Shown here: in pieces, positions 1 through 8,438 of the stretch | How positions within the stretch are numbered: the first letter of the stretch is position 1 | Layout of the letters: each line of letters begins with the position of its first letter | Source: Kutzneria sp. CA-103260 | Lineage (GTDB): Bacteria; Actinomycetota; Actinomycetes; Mycobacteriales; Pseudonocardiaceae | Length of the DNA stretch: 64,000 nt | NCBI RefSeq assembly: GCF_018263855.1 | Contig: NZ_CP073318.1 | Span: 10,230,001 to 10,294,000, forward strand | Direction: 5' to 3' | The notes under the pieces: generated by a model | Databases searched by the model: none | What the model saw: the letters and a program-made list of their open reading frames with translations, nothing else | Told to the model about the DNA's origin: nothing | Program-made: the position numbers and the translations under genes

Positions 1-270
1 GGTTCGATGCGGGTGCGCGCGCAGGCCGAGTCCGAGGGACTGGACCAGGTCTTCACCGCGGCCGGCGCCGAGTGGCGGTCCGCGGGCTGCTCCATGTGCC
101 TTGGCATGAACCCCGATCAGCTCAAGCCGGGCGAGCGCAGCGCGTCCACCTCCAACCGCAACTTCGAGGGCCGCCAGGGCAAGGGCGGCCGCACCCATCT
201 GGTGTCGCCGCTGGTCGCCGCGGCCACCGCGGTGCGCGGCACGCTGTCGTCGCCGGCCGACCTGGACTGA
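1..270 (+). CDS. leuC: 3-isopropylmalate dehydratase large subunit, C-terminal part
   Basis: The window opens inside this gene, so only the last 89 residues are present. LeuC pairs with LeuD to isomerise 2- to 3-isopropylmalate in leucine biosynthesis in the cytoplasm. The fragment carries GCSMCLGMN, whose CxxC supplies two of the three cysteine ligands of the [4Fe-4S] cluster, followed by STSNRNFEGRQG, the conserved substrate-binding segment of the aconitase family. It ends with TGA 21 nt before leuD, so the two subunits are almost certainly cotranscribed. The identification is very secure; the true start lies upstream of the window. Confidence 0.97.
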   Translation, partial: GSMRVRAQAESEGLDQVFTAAGAEWRSAGCSMCLGMNPDQLKPGERSASTSNRNFEGRQGKGGRTHLVSPLVAAATAVRGTLSSPADLD

Positions 271-290
271 GAAAGCAGGGGAGTAGACCG

Positions 291-893
291 ATGGAACCCT
301 TCACCAGCCACACCGGGGTCGGCGTCCCGCTGCGCCGGTCCAACGTGGACACCGACCAGATCATCCCCGCCGTCTATCTGAAGCGCGTCACCCGCACCGG
401 CTTCGAGGACGGCCTGTTCGCGGCCTGGCGGGCCGACGAGAACTTCATCCTCAACCAGGAGCCCTTCCGCGGCGGCAGTGTTCTGGTCGCCGGCCCCGAC
501 TTCGGCACCGGCTCGTCCCGCGAGCACGCCGTCTGGGCGCTGATGGACTACGGCTTCCGGGTGGTGCTGTCGTCCCGGTTCGCCGACATCTTCCGGGGCA
601 ACTCCGGCAAGCAGGGCCTCGTGGCCGCGCAGTGTGAGCAGTCCGACATCGAACTGTTGTGGAAGCTGCTGGAGAACGAGCCCGGCACCGAGGTCACCGT
701 CGACCTGACCGCGAAGACGGTCCGCGCCAAGGACTTCTCGGCCCCCTTCCAGATCGACGACTACACCCGTTGGCGTCTGCTGGAAGGGCTCGACGATATC
801 GGCCTGACCTTGCGAAACGTCGACGCGATCGGGGAATTCGAGGGCGGCCGGCCAACTTGGCTGCCCACAACGAACCCCGTCGCGGCGGGCTGA
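291..893 (+). CDS. leuD: 3-isopropylmalate dehydratase small subunit
   Basis: This 200-residue protein is the small (swivel-domain) subunit of isopropylmalate isomerase and completes the LeuC active site. It carries the LeuD signatures SNVDTDQIIPA near the N-terminus, GPDFGTGSSREHA around residues 65-77 and FADIFRGNSGKQG after residue 100. The length matches the family. The ATG at 291 is preceded by GCAGGGGAG, a good ribosome binding site, and gives the usual MEPFTSHTG start; the longer open frame upstream overlaps leuC and is not used. A strong terminator hairpin follows directly, so leuCD ends a transcription unit here. Confidence 0.97.
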   Translation: MEPFTSHTGVGVPLRRSNVDTDQIIPAVYLKRVTRTGFEDGLFAAWRADENFILNQEPFRGGSVLVAGPDFGTGSSREHAVWALMDYGFRVVLSSRFADIFRGNSGKQGLVAAQCEQSDIELLWKLLENEPGTEVTVDLTAKTVRAKDFSAPFQIDDYTRWRLLEGLDDIGLTLRNVDAIGEFEGGRPTWLPTTNPVAAG

Positions 894-897
894 ACAC

Positions 898-927
898 GGG
901 GCCGCCGGAAGGGTTTCCGGCGGCCCC
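898..927 (+). terminator. Hairpin after leuD
   Basis: A perfect 13-bp stem (898-910 pairing with 915-927, arm GGGGCCGCCGGAA) closes a 4-nt loop 5 nt after the leuD stop. There is no clear T-run after it, as is usual in high-GC actinobacteria. It probably separates leuCD from hup. Confidence 0.8.
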
Positions 928-1100
928 ATCCTCCCTCCCTCGCCGCTTCGAAAACCGGGCTTATGTCCCCCGGTGGGGCGGATCCAACGCGCCAGCAACA
1001 AAAAAATGGGCGTGGCGCGTGGAAATTCTTGGCGCGTTGGCTTACCGTGTGCGAGAAGTGGCCCAACTACAGGGCCGATAGTGTCCTGGGAGGGACTGAA

Positions 1101-1748
1101 GTGAACAAGGCCCAACTCATTGAGGCTCTGGCCGAGCGTCTCGGCGACAAGAAGGCCGCGAGCTCGGCCGTCGACGGCATCGTCGACATCGTCGTGCGCA
1201 CCGTCCACAAGGGCGAGAAGGTCAACGTCACGGGCTTCGGTGTGTTCGAGAAGCGGGCCCGGGCCGCGCGCACCGCGCGCAACCCGCGCACCGGCGAGAC
1301 CGTGAAGGTCAAGAAGACCAACGTTCCCGCTTTCCGCGCTGGCACGACGTTCAAGGACGTCATCAGCGGCGCCAAGAAGCTGCCGAAGGTCACTGCCGCC
1401 AAGCCGGCCGCCACCACGCGGGCCGCTGCCGCCAGCACCACCGCCGCTGCCGCCAAGCCGGCCACCACGCGCCGCACCGCTGCCGCCAAGACGACGGCGA
1501 CCGCCGCCGCCAAGCCGGCCACCACGCGTCGCACGGCTGCCGCCAAGCCGGCCGCCGCCGCTGCCGCGAAGCCCGCCACCACGCGGAAGGCCGCGCCGAA
1601 GCGCACCACCGCTGCCGCCAAGACGGCCGCCGCGGCCGCGACCACGACCGCTGCCGCGAAGCCGGCCGCCGCCAAGGCCGCGCCGAAGAAGGCCACCCCG
1701 GCCGCCAAGAAGGCCGCGCCGAAGAAGGCCGCTGCCGCCAAGAAGTGA
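1101..1748 (+). CDS. hup: DNA-binding protein HU with lysine/alanine-rich tail
   Basis: A 215-residue actinobacterial HU (HupB type), the nucleoid-associated protein that bends and compacts DNA. Residues 1-90 are the HU fold (VNKAQLIEALAERL at the start, the FGVFEKRARAARTARNP DNA-binding arm, then ETVKVKKTNVPAFRAG). Residues 95-215 are a low-complexity tail of AAKPA, TTRRTAAAK and KKAAPKK repeats resembling eukaryotic histone H1, as in mycobacterial HupB of similar length. The GTG at 1101 has a GGGAGGG ribosome binding site 6 nt upstream. It lies between leuCD and convergent mutT1, the mycobacterial gene order. The tail DNA is highly repetitive and prone to length variation. Confidence 0.96.
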   Translation: MNKAQLIEALAERLGDKKAASSAVDGIVDIVVRTVHKGEKVNVTGFGVFEKRARAARTARNPRTGETVKVKKTNVPAFRAGTTFKDVISGAKKLPKVTAAKPAATTRAAAASTTAAAAKPATTRRTAAAKTTATAAAKPATTRRTAAAKPAAAAAAKPATTRKAAPKRTTAAAKTAAAAATTTAAAKPAAAKAAPKKATPAAKKAAPKKAAAAKK

Positions 1749-1850
1749 CCCCGCGCGGCCGAGTCACCCGCTCGGCCGGGCGAGTTGCTGTGAGAACCAC
1801 CGCGAACCCGGTGCCCGACCCGCGCGTACCGAGTTCGTGAACTCGCGAGT

Positions 1851-1893
1851 GAGCGAGGTCTGCGCTAGCGCGCAGACCTCGCTCGCGGCTTTT
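1851..1893 (+). terminator. Rho-independent terminator after hup
   Basis: A perfect 15-bp stem (1851-1865 with 1870-1884, arm GAGCGAGGTCTGCGC) has a 4-nt loop and is followed by GCGGCTTTTC. It lies about 100 nt after the hup stop and reads as a classical terminator on the plus strand. Confidence 0.85.
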
Positions 1894-1913
1894 CTGGGGA
1901 CACCCCAGACCCC

Positions 1914-1940
1914 GGGGCCTGTGCATCCAGCACGGGCCCC
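1914..1940. terminator. Second hairpin between hup and mutT1
   Basis: An 11-bp stem with one mismatch (1914-1924 with 1930-1940) and a 5-nt loop lies between the convergent hup and mutT1 genes. It could stop transcription from either side; no T-run is evident. Confidence 0.5.
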
Positions 1941-1988
1941 TGATCACGTTATGGGGGTTGAGGAGTAGGGAAAACCCAGCTGTGGCCA

Positions 1989-2084
1989 GGGGTTTGTGGG
2001 TCTCCAAGACCACAACCGGTGGGGTTTGCGGGTCTTGGAGACACCAACACCTGGGGTTTGTGGGTCTTGGAGACCCGCGAACCT
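1989..2084. repeat. Three tandem 32-bp units with palindromic core
   Basis: Units begin at 1989, 2021 and 2053, each with GGGGTTTG(T/C)GGGTCT, then TGG or CCA, then AGAC, followed by about 8 variable bases. The core GGTCT-NNN-AGACC is itself a palindrome, and in the first unit the three centre bases are inverted (CCA instead of TGG). The array ends 2 nt before the mutT1 stop codon. The spacing is too short for a CRISPR. It could act as a termination or protein-binding array between convergent genes; its function is unknown. Confidence 0.85.
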
Positions 2085-2086
2085 GG

Positions 2087-2989
2087 TCAGCGGCCGGAGG
2101 GTTTCGGGAGCGGGCTGGGAAAGTAGTCGGCGGCGACCAGGCGCGGCTCCCGGTCGGCGGTCGGCGGCCGGAACGACAGCACCCAGAAGCTGCCCTTCTT
2201 GCTGGCGATCTCGGCCAGCCGCAGGCCGTTCATGTCGGCCAGCCGGGCGATGACGTCGGGAATGACGCCACCCTGGCTGCTCACCACCGGAGTGCCGCCA
2301 GCGGCCACGATGTCCAGCAGCCGGGCCACCCCGGCCGACGGGCTCACCCAGTAGCCCTCCTCGGACAGCAGCGGCTCGCTGCGGATCTCCATGCCCAGCC
2401 TGGCCACCGTGTCCACGCACCGCGTCCTGGGGGCCGCATGGACGCGATCAGCCCCGAACAGGGGCAGAATCCGGGCCACGCCGTCGGCCTGCCGCCGCCC
2501 GGCCGGGCTCAGCGGCCGCCGGTCGTCGTCGCCGTCCCACTCCTCGCGCTTGCCGGCCTTGGCGTGCCGGACCAGCAGCAACGTGCTCAAACGCGCTGGC
2601 AGGGCGGTGAATTCGGCCAGCACGACCTGGTCATGCCCATACGACAGCAGATCCCCGGCGGCATCGGGGGCCACCCATTTCAACCGGTCGACCTCGTCGT
2701 TGGCCGCGAAGTCGCCATCGACGTAACGCGCCGCGAAGTAGTGGACGACCTTCGCCTTGCCGTCCACGCGGTATTCGGCCGATGGCAAGCGGCGGCCCAA
2801 CACGATCGAGAAGCCGGTCTCCTCCAGCACTTCCCGAACCGCGGCCGCCGGCTCCGTTTCGTCAGCGTCCAATTTTCCCTTGGGCAGTGACCAATCGTCA
2901 TATCGTGGTCGATGCACCACGGCGACTTCGATCTGCCCGGTCACACTGGAGGGACGCCAGACAACGGCGCCGGCGGCTGCGATAGTCAC
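2087..2989 (-). CDS. mutT1: NUDIX hydrolase with C-terminal histidine phosphatase domain (MutT1-like)
   Basis: A 300-residue two-domain protein. Residues 1-130 form a NUDIX domain with a complete Nudix box starting at GKLDADETE (residue 38) and ending REVLEETGF. Residues 135-300 form a histidine-phosphatase domain with the LLLVRHAKAG motif (RH at 141-142). This is the architecture of mycobacterial MutT1, which degrades 8-oxo-dGTP and diadenosine polyphosphates and sanitises the nucleotide pool (family knowledge). The GTG start at 2989 overlaps the ppk stop by 4 nt (GTGA), so translation is coupled to ppk. The ppk-mutT1 adjacency is conserved in mycobacteria. Confidence 0.9.
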   Translation of the reverse strand: MTIAAAGAVVWRPSSVTGQIEVAVVHRPRYDDWSLPKGKLDADETEPAAAVREVLEETGFSIVLGRRLPSAEYRVDGKAKVVHYFAARYVDGDFAANDEVDRLKWVAPDAAGDLLSYGHDQVVLAEFTALPARLSTLLLVRHAKAGKREEWDGDDDRRPLSPAGRRQADGVARILPLFGADRVHAAPRTRCVDTVARLGMEIRSEPLLSEEGYWVSPSAGVARLLDIVAAGGTPVVSSQGGVIPDVIARLADMNGLRLAEIASKKGSFWVLSFRPPTADREPRLVAADYFPSPLPKPSGR

Positions 2990-5706
2990 ACCTGCTGTTC
3001 CTTCGCGCTGTGCAGTTTCATCAGTTCCACCTGGTGATCGCGAACCCGGGAACCGTCCGCCGGGGACGGATCCCAGTTGCCACTGGCCTGCAGCACCCAG
3101 CAGCGAGTGGCCGGATCCATCGTCGAATCCAGCACACTGTCCAACTGGGCGACCAGTTTCGGGTCGGTCACCTTCACCAGCACCTCGACCCGGCGGTCCA
3201 GATTGCGGTGCATCATGTCGGCGCTGCCGATCCACAGTTCGTCCGAACCGGCGAACCGGAACAGCCGCGAGTGCTCCAGGAAACGTCCCAGGATCGACCG
3301 CACGGTGATGTTCTCCGACAGGCCCGGCACACCCGGCTTGAGCGCGCAGATGCCGCGCACCACGACCTCGACCGGCACGCCGGCCTGCGAGGCGCGGTAC
3401 AGGGCGTCGATGACCTGTTCGTCCACGAGCGAGTTCACCTTGATGCGGATGCCCGACCGGCGACCGGCCCGCGCGTGCTCGATCTCCTGCTCGATCCGCC
3501 GCACGATGCCCCGCCGCACGCCGTAGGGCGCGACCATCAGGCTGCGGTAGTTGTCCTGCCGGGCATAGCCGGTCAGCACGTTGAACAGATCGGTGAGGTC
3601 GGCGCCGATCGTCGGCTCCGCGGTTAGGATGCCGACGTCCTCGTACAGCCGCGCGGTCTTCGGGTTGTAGTTGCCGGTGCCGATGTGGCAGTAGCGCTTG
3701 ATGGACGAGCCCTCCTGGCGGATCACCAGCGCCGTCTTGCAGTGCGTCTTGAGGCCCACCAGGCCGTAGACCACGTGCACGCCGGCCTTCTCCAGCGCCC
3801 GGGCCCACTTGATGTTGGCCTCCTCGTCGAACCGCGCCTTGAGTTCGACCAGCGCCACCACCTGCTTGCCGGCCTCGGCCGCGTCCATCAGCGCGTCCAC
3901 GATCGGCGAGTCACCCGAGGTGCGGTACAGGGTCTGCTTGATGGCCAGCACGTTCGGGTCGGCCGCGGCCTGCTCGATGAACCGCTGCACGCTGGTGGAG
4001 AAGGAGTCGTACGGGTGGTGCACCAGCACGTCCCCGTCCCGCAGCGTGGCGAACACGCTGCGCGGCGTCTCGCGGTCGGCGAACGCCGGATGGGTGGCCG
4101 GCACGAACGGCGGGTCCTTGAGCTCCTTGCGGTCCACGCCGTACACCTGCCACAGGCACGACAGGTCCAGTAAACCCGGCACCTCCACGACCTCGTCCGG
4201 CTCCACGTCCATCTCCCGCAGCAGCAGGCGAAGCACGTGGTCGGTCATGTCGTCGCCGACCTCCAGGCGCACCGGCGGGCCGAACCGGCGGCGGGCCAGT
4301 TCCCGTTCCAGGGCCTTGAGCAGGTCCTCGTCCTGGTCCTCCTCGACCTCCAGGTCGGCGTTGCGGGTGATGCGGAAGACGTGGCACTCGATGATGTCCA
4401 TGCCGGCGAACAGCTCGCCCAGGTGCGCGGCGATCAGCTCCTCCAGCGGCAGGAAGGTGGCGGTGCCGCTGCGGCGGTCGGCCTCGACCCGGATCAGCCG
4501 CGGCACGTTGTCCGGCACCTTCACGCGGGCGAACTGCTCCGGGCCGCCCTCGGGCGAGCGCACGGTGACGGCCAGGTTCAGCGACAGCCCAGAGATATAA
4601 GGAAAGGGGTGCGCCGGGTCCACCGCGAGCGGGGTCAGCACCGGGAAGACCTGCTCGCTGAAGTAGTTGGACAGCCGCAGCTGGTCGTTCTCCTCAAGGT
4701 CCTGCCAGGACACGATGCGCACACCGTGCTGCTCCAGCCCCGGGCGGATCTCGTTGAGGAACGCCTTGGCGTGCTGGTCGACCAGTTCCTGGGTGCGGGC
4801 GGCGATCCGGCTGAGCTGTTCGCTCGGTGTGAGACCGTCGGCGCTGCGCACGGTCAGGCCGGTCTCCTCGCGGCGCTTGAGGCCGGCGACCCGCACCATG
4901 TAGAACTCGTCCAGGTTCGACGCGAAGATGGCCAGGAACTTGGCCCGCTCCAGCAGCGGCTGCGAGGCGTCCTCGGCCAGCGCCAGCACGCGGGCGTTGA
5001 AGTCCAGCCACGACAGCTCCCGGTTGAAGTACCGGTCGTCGGGCAGGTCGGTCTCGATCTCCTTGGCCGTCACGGCCGGCGGCGTGCTGACCCGGTGCGC
5101 CGGGGCGTCGGTGCGCGGCAGCCGGGTGCGTTCAGCCGGCGGAACCGGCGTCACGACGGCGGTCTTGGCATCGACCAGCGGAACGGATTCCGCCTTGGTG
5201 GCGGCGGCACGGGTGCGCGGCGTCCGGGGCTTGGGTGCTGCCTTCGGCTTCGCGGCTGTCCTGGGAGCGGCGGTCTTGGGGGCGGCGGTCTTCGCGGCCG
5301 CGGTCCTGGACCGGCTCCGCGTGGGGTTCGCGGTCTCCGTCGCCGTGGTGGCCTCGGTCGCGTTGGCCGCGACGGGGGCCGCCTTGGTAGCGCGGCCGCG
5401 AGTGGTGCGGGTCGGCTTGGCGGCCGCCGGTTCCGTGCTCTTGGCGGCTACCGGCTTCGCGGCCGGCGTGGCCTTCGCGGCACGGGCACGGGTGGCGCGG
5501 GTCTTGGCCGCGGGTTCGGGTTCCGCCTTCGCTGTGCTGCGTCGCCGGCTGGGCGCCGGCGTCTCCGCCGCGGCCTTGGCGGTGGCCGCGGTGGTACGGG
5601 TGCTCGTCCGCCTGGGGGTCGCTCGTGGCTGCCGCGCCTTGGCGGTGGCGGGCTTGGTCTGCTCGGCCGTGGCCTCGTCGTTGGTTTCCGTACGCACGGT
5701 CGCCAT
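2986..5706 (-). CDS. ppk: Polyphosphate kinase 1 with long basic N-terminal extension
   Basis: A 906-residue protein that makes polyphosphate from ATP. The PPK1 core begins near residue 225 (DRYFNRELSWLDFNARVLAL) and includes YCHIGTGNYN with H674, the residue expected to be autophosphorylated. The first 220 residues are low-complexity Ala/Thr/Lys/Arg sequence, rich in AAK, TRTTR and PAAKP, resembling the HU tail nearby. Usual PPK1 enzymes are about 690-740 residues, so the extension is exceptional. The ATG at 5706 is the only start covering the open frame; a start nearer residue 220 cannot be excluded, but the extension keeps an open reading frame with strong codon bias. Cotranscribed with mutT1. 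Confidence 0.93.
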   Translation of the reverse strand: MATVRTETNDEATAEQTKPATAKARQPRATPRRTSTRTTAATAKAAAETPAPSRRRSTAKAEPEPAAKTRATRARAAKATPAAKPVAAKSTEPAAAKPTRTTRGRATKAAPVAANATEATTATETANPTRSRSRTAAAKTAAPKTAAPRTAAKPKAAPKPRTPRTRAAATKAESVPLVDAKTAVVTPVPPAERTRLPRTDAPAHRVSTPPAVTAKEIETDLPDDRYFNRELSWLDFNARVLALAEDASQPLLERAKFLAIFASNLDEFYMVRVAGLKRREETGLTVRSADGLTPSEQLSRIAARTQELVDQHAKAFLNEIRPGLEQHGVRIVSWQDLEENDQLRLSNYFSEQVFPVLTPLAVDPAHPFPYISGLSLNLAVTVRSPEGGPEQFARVKVPDNVPRLIRVEADRRSGTATFLPLEELIAAHLGELFAGMDIIECHVFRITRNADLEVEEDQDEDLLKALERELARRRFGPPVRLEVGDDMTDHVLRLLLREMDVEPDEVVEVPGLLDLSCLWQVYGVDRKELKDPPFVPATHPAFADRETPRSVFATLRDGDVLVHHPYDSFSTSVQRFIEQAAADPNVLAIKQTLYRTSGDSPIVDALMDAAEAGKQVVALVELKARFDEEANIKWARALEKAGVHVVYGLVGLKTHCKTALVIRQEGSSIKRYCHIGTGNYNPKTARLYEDVGILTAEPTIGADLTDLFNVLTGYARQDNYRSLMVAPYGVRRGIVRRIEQEIEHARAGRRSGIRIKVNSLVDEQVIDALYRASQAGVPVEVVVRGICALKPGVPGLSENITVRSILGRFLEHSRLFRFAGSDELWIGSADMMHRNLDRRVEVLVKVTDPKLVAQLDSVLDSTMDPATRCWVLQASGNWDPSPADGSRVRDHQVELMKLHSAKEQQV

Positions 5707-5767
5707 TGTTCCCCAGAGCGGCCGAAAAGGCGCTGCTCGCGAGGAACGACACGGTGAACACCCAGAG

Positions 5768-5971
5768 CTACGACGGCGGCCGCATCTGCGTGATCACACC
5801 GTTCTGCCGGTGCAGCGTCACGCGCTGGCCGGGCCGCGGCGAGCGCCAGCCGCCGGCCGCGACCGCCGCCGCGGGCACGTCGACCAGCAGACCGTTGTCC
5901 TTGAGCACGGTCGCCGACCCGTCCGCGTGCGAGGTGTGCACGGTGGCCTGCTCCATGGCGGCCGAATCCAT
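5768..5971 (-). CDS. Small conserved-type protein between cofC and ppk
   Basis: A 67-residue open frame reading MDSAAMEQATVHT and ending RVTLHRQNGVITQMRPPS. It has the look of a small beta-barrel protein (alternating Val/Thr strands, RPGQRVTL), distantly reminiscent of cold-shock-type folds, but no nucleic-acid-binding motif is obvious. It lies on the minus strand between cofC and ppk with short gaps, so it is probably in the same transcript. Alternative starts are a GTG at 5995 and an ATG at 5956; none has a strong ribosome binding site. The function is unknown. Confidence 0.6.
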   Translation of the reverse strand: MDSAAMEQATVHTSHADGSATVLKDNGLLVDVPAAAVAAGGWRSPRPGQRVTLHRQNGVITQMRPPS

Positions 5972-6001
5972 GTCGACCAGCCTAGCGCGGTCCACTGTGG
6001 A

Positions 6002-6625
6002 TCACGCCGAGAGCCGGAACCGCTGCGCGGTGCGCGGCCCCAGACCGAGCCCGGCGGCGATCGAGAGGTCGGCCTCGGTGTCGACGTCGCAGCGCAGCGA
6101 CGGCCAGTCGCCGATGAGCTCGACCGCCCCGGAGGCCCGGTGCGCCTGCGCCGACCCGACGCCGAAGCGCGGGTCCAGCGGCTCGCCGGGGGCGGAGATC
6201 AGCAGCGTGGTGCCGGTGCCCTGGCGGTCGGGCACGAAGGCCCGCTTGCCGTCCGCGGCCGCGATGGCGGCGGCCAGCTCCGCCGACCGCAGCGCCGGCA
6301 GATCCGCCTGCAGCGCCCCGACGTGCCGGCCCAGCATCGAGGCCCCGTGCCGGTACGCCTCGTTCAGGCCAGGCTCGGCCTCGGGCACGCACCGAATCCC
6401 CTCGGCCCGCAGCACCGCCGTCAGCATGGGGTCGGACGTGACGACCACCACGTCCCCGACGCCGTCCGCGCCGGCCGCGGCGGTGATGGTGTCCAGCGCC
6501 AGGGCCACCACCAGGTCCGCGTGCGCCCGCTGGTCGCCGATGCCGCCGTCGGCCGCCCCGACCAGCCGGGACTTGGCCCGCTCCAGCCGCTTCACCGGCA
6601 CCACGAGGTCGAGGTAGCTCCGCAC
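6002..6625 (-). CDS. cofC: 2-phospho-L-lactate/phosphoenolpyruvate guanylyltransferase
   Basis: A 207-residue nucleotidyltransferase of the CofC/FbiD family, which activates phospholactate or PEP with GTP for coenzyme F420 synthesis. Family features seen are the N-terminal LVVPVKRLERAKSRL, VVVVTSDP in the Rossmann-like core, ALQADLPAL, and TGTTLLISAP near the end. The GTG at 6625 yields VRSYLDLVVPVK, the usual family start; the longer frame back to 6721 overlaps divergent plsC and lacks similarity. The position next to ppk matches mycobacteria. F420 genes fbiA and fbiB are not in this window. Confidence 0.9.
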   Translation of the reverse strand: MRSYLDLVVPVKRLERAKSRLVGAADGGIGDQRAHADLVVALALDTITAAAGADGVGDVVVVTSDPMLTAVLRAEGIRCVPEAEPGLNEAYRHGASMLGRHVGALQADLPALRSAELAAAIAAADGKRAFVPDRQGTGTTLLISAPGEPLDPRFGVGSAQAHRASGAVELIGDWPSLRCDVDTEADLSIAAGLGLGPRTAQRFRLSA

Positions 6626-6677
6626 ATCTCCATCATGCAGACTCGGCCCGACGAAAACGAACGGCGAGGGAGTGCGG

Positions 6678-7412
6678 ATGCGCAAGGAGAAGGGCGGGCC
6701 ATGGATCAGGCTGTGCGCCATCGTCCTCTATCCGACGGTGAAGCTGCTGGCGCGCCGGGTGAACAAGGGGCCGAAGCTGCCCCGGCACGGCGGCGCGCTG
6801 CTGGTGATGAACCACGTGTCGCATCTCGACCCGGTGTTCGACGCCATCCTCGTGCACAACAACGACCGGGTGCCGCGCTTCATGGCCAAGGCCTCGCTGT
6901 GGAAGGTCCCGGTGCTGGGCAAGGTCCTGGTCGGGGCCGGCCAGGTGCCGGTCTACCGCGGCGGTGACGCCCGGGAGACCCTGCGCGCGGCCAAGGAGAG
7001 CCTCGATGTCGCCAACGAGGCCCTGGAGCAGGGCAAGCTGCTGGTGATCTACCCGGAGGGCACGATCACCAAGGACCCGGACGGCTGGCCGATGGCCCCC
7101 CGCACCGGCGTGGCCCGGCTGGCGCTGGCCAACAACGTCCCGGTGATCCCGGCCGCCCGCTGGGGCACCCGCGACCTCTACGACGGGTACAGCAAGAAGT
7201 TCCGGCCGTTCCCGCGCAAGACCGTCACCTCGATCCTGGGCGAGCCGATCGACCTGTCGGCCTACCGGGACCAGCCGGTCACCGCGCAGGTGCTGCGCGA
7301 GGTGACCGACCTGTTGATGGAACGGGTCAAGGAGTTGGTGGCGCAGGCGCGCGGCGAGCAGGCGCCGGACGGCTTCTACCCCCCGGCCAAGGCCAAGCAG
7401 AACGGGGAGTGA
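6678..7412 (+). CDS. plsC: 1-acylglycerol-3-phosphate O-acyltransferase
   Basis: A 244-residue membrane-associated acyltransferase of the PlsC family, which acylates lysophosphatidate in phospholipid synthesis. It has the catalytic NHVSHLD (HX4D) motif near residues 45-51, the YRGGD substrate segment and YPEGT. The ATG at 6678 sits 6 nt after GAGGGAG; an upstream GTG at 6672 is too close to that site. The stop is 1 nt before gpsA, which makes the glycerol-3-phosphate backbone, so the pair forms a phospholipid precursor operon. Divergent from cofC across 52 bp. Confidence 0.93.
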   Translation: MRKEKGGPWIRLCAIVLYPTVKLLARRVNKGPKLPRHGGALLVMNHVSHLDPVFDAILVHNNDRVPRFMAKASLWKVPVLGKVLVGAGQVPVYRGGDARETLRAAKESLDVANEALEQGKLLVIYPEGTITKDPDGWPMAPRTGVARLALANNVPVIPAARWGTRDLYDGYSKKFRPFPRKTVTSILGEPIDLSAYRDQPVTAQVLREVTDLLMERVKELVAQARGEQAPDGFYPPAKAKQNGE

Positions 7413-7413
7413 G

Positions 7414-8421
7414 ATGGAGCTGCAGCGCATCGCGGTGCTGGGGGCCGGGTCGTGGGGCACCACGTTCGCCAAGGTGCTGGCCGACGCGGGCCGCGACGTC
7501 GTGCTGTGGGCGCGCCGGCCGGAGGTGGCCGACGAGATCACCGGCCAGAAGCTGAACACCGGCTACCTGCCGGGCATCCGGCTGCCGGAGACGCTGCGCG
7601 CCACCGCCGATCCGCTGCTGGCGCTGGACGGCGCCGAGGCCGTGGTGCTCGCGGTGCCCAGCCAGACCCTGCGGGCGAACCTGGCCGCGTGGCGGGAGCT
7701 GCTGCCGGCCGGGGCTACGCTGGTCAGCCTGGCCAAGGGCATCGAACTGGGCTCCGGCAAGCGGATGAGCGAAGTGGTGGCCGAGGTCGCGCAGGTGCCG
7801 GCCGAGCAGGTGGCCGTGGTGTCGGGGCCGAACCTGGCCCGGGAGATCGCCGCGCAGCAGCCGACCGCGACCGTCATCGCGTGCACGGATCACGAGCGGG
7901 CGGTGGCGGTCCAGCGCGCGAGCGCCAACGGGTACTTCCGGCCGTACACCATCACCGACGTCGTCGGCTGCGAGCTCGGCGGCGCGTGCAAGAACGTGAT
8001 CGCGCTGGCCTGCGGCATCGCCCACGGGCTGGGCTTCGGCGACAACACGATGGCGTCGCTGATCACGCGCGGGCTGGCGGAAACCGCTCGCCTGGGCGCG
8101 GCGCTCGGCGCGGATCCGCTGACGTTCGCGGGTCTGGCCGGCCTCGGCGACCTGGTCGCCACCTGTGCTTCGCCGCTGTCCCGCAACCGCAGCTTCGGCG
8201 AGCGGCTGGGCAAGGGGGAAACGCTGGCGCAGGCCCAGGAAGCCACGCACGGGCAGGTCGCCGAAGGCGTGAAGTCCTGTTCCTCCATCCAGGATCTGGG
8301 CGCGAAGCACGGGGTCGACATGCCGATCACCGACGGGGTGCGCCGGGTCTGCCACGACGGACTCGACCCGCGTCGCATGGCCGCGGAACTGCTGGGGCGG
8401 GCCCAGAAGGCGGAGCGGTGA
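7414..8421 (+). CDS. gpsA: Glycerol-3-phosphate dehydrogenase [NAD(P)+]
   Basis: A 335-residue cytosolic enzyme reducing dihydroxyacetone phosphate to sn-glycerol-3-phosphate. It has the N-terminal dinucleotide-binding GAGSWGTT, then VSGPNLAREI, the catalytic lysine in GGACKNVIALACG and GLGDLVATC. The length is normal. The ATG at 7414 lies 1 nt after the plsC stop, with GGGGAG overlapping the end of plsC as ribosome binding site. The downstream PLP enzyme begins within or just after its stop codon, so plsC-gpsA and that gene are one operon. Confidence 0.97.
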   Translation: MELQRIAVLGAGSWGTTFAKVLADAGRDVVLWARRPEVADEITGQKLNTGYLPGIRLPETLRATADPLLALDGAEAVVLAVPSQTLRANLAAWRELLPAGATLVSLAKGIELGSGKRMSEVVAEVAQVPAEQVAVVSGPNLAREIAAQQPTATVIACTDHERAVAVQRASANGYFRPYTITDVVGCELGGACKNVIALACGIAHGLGFGDNTMASLITRGLAETARLGAALGADPLTFAGLAGLGDLVATCASPLSRNRSFGERLGKGETLAQAQEATHGQVAEGVKSCSSIQDLGAKHGVDMPITDGVRRVCHDGLDPRRMAAELLGRAQKAER

Positions 8422-8438
8422 CGGAAGGTGGAAGGTTC

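Noticed and set aside
117..1208. Long minus-strand open frame opposite leuD and the intergenic region
   Set aside because: It is the mirror of leuD codons in high-GC DNA, crosses the terminator and has no recognisable protein features.
1067..1741. 224-codon minus-strand frame opposite hup
   Set aside because: It is only the antisense of the Ala/Lys-rich tail and is almost pure Ala/Val, with no start signal.
1989..2084. Possible CRISPR array
   Set aside because: Repeats recur every 32 bp with only about 8 variable bases, too short for spacers, and no cas genes are present.
4237..5757. 506-codon plus-strand frame opposite ppk
   Set aside because: Gly/Arg-rich shadow of the ppk N-terminal repeats; the opposite frame encodes clear PPK1 motifs.
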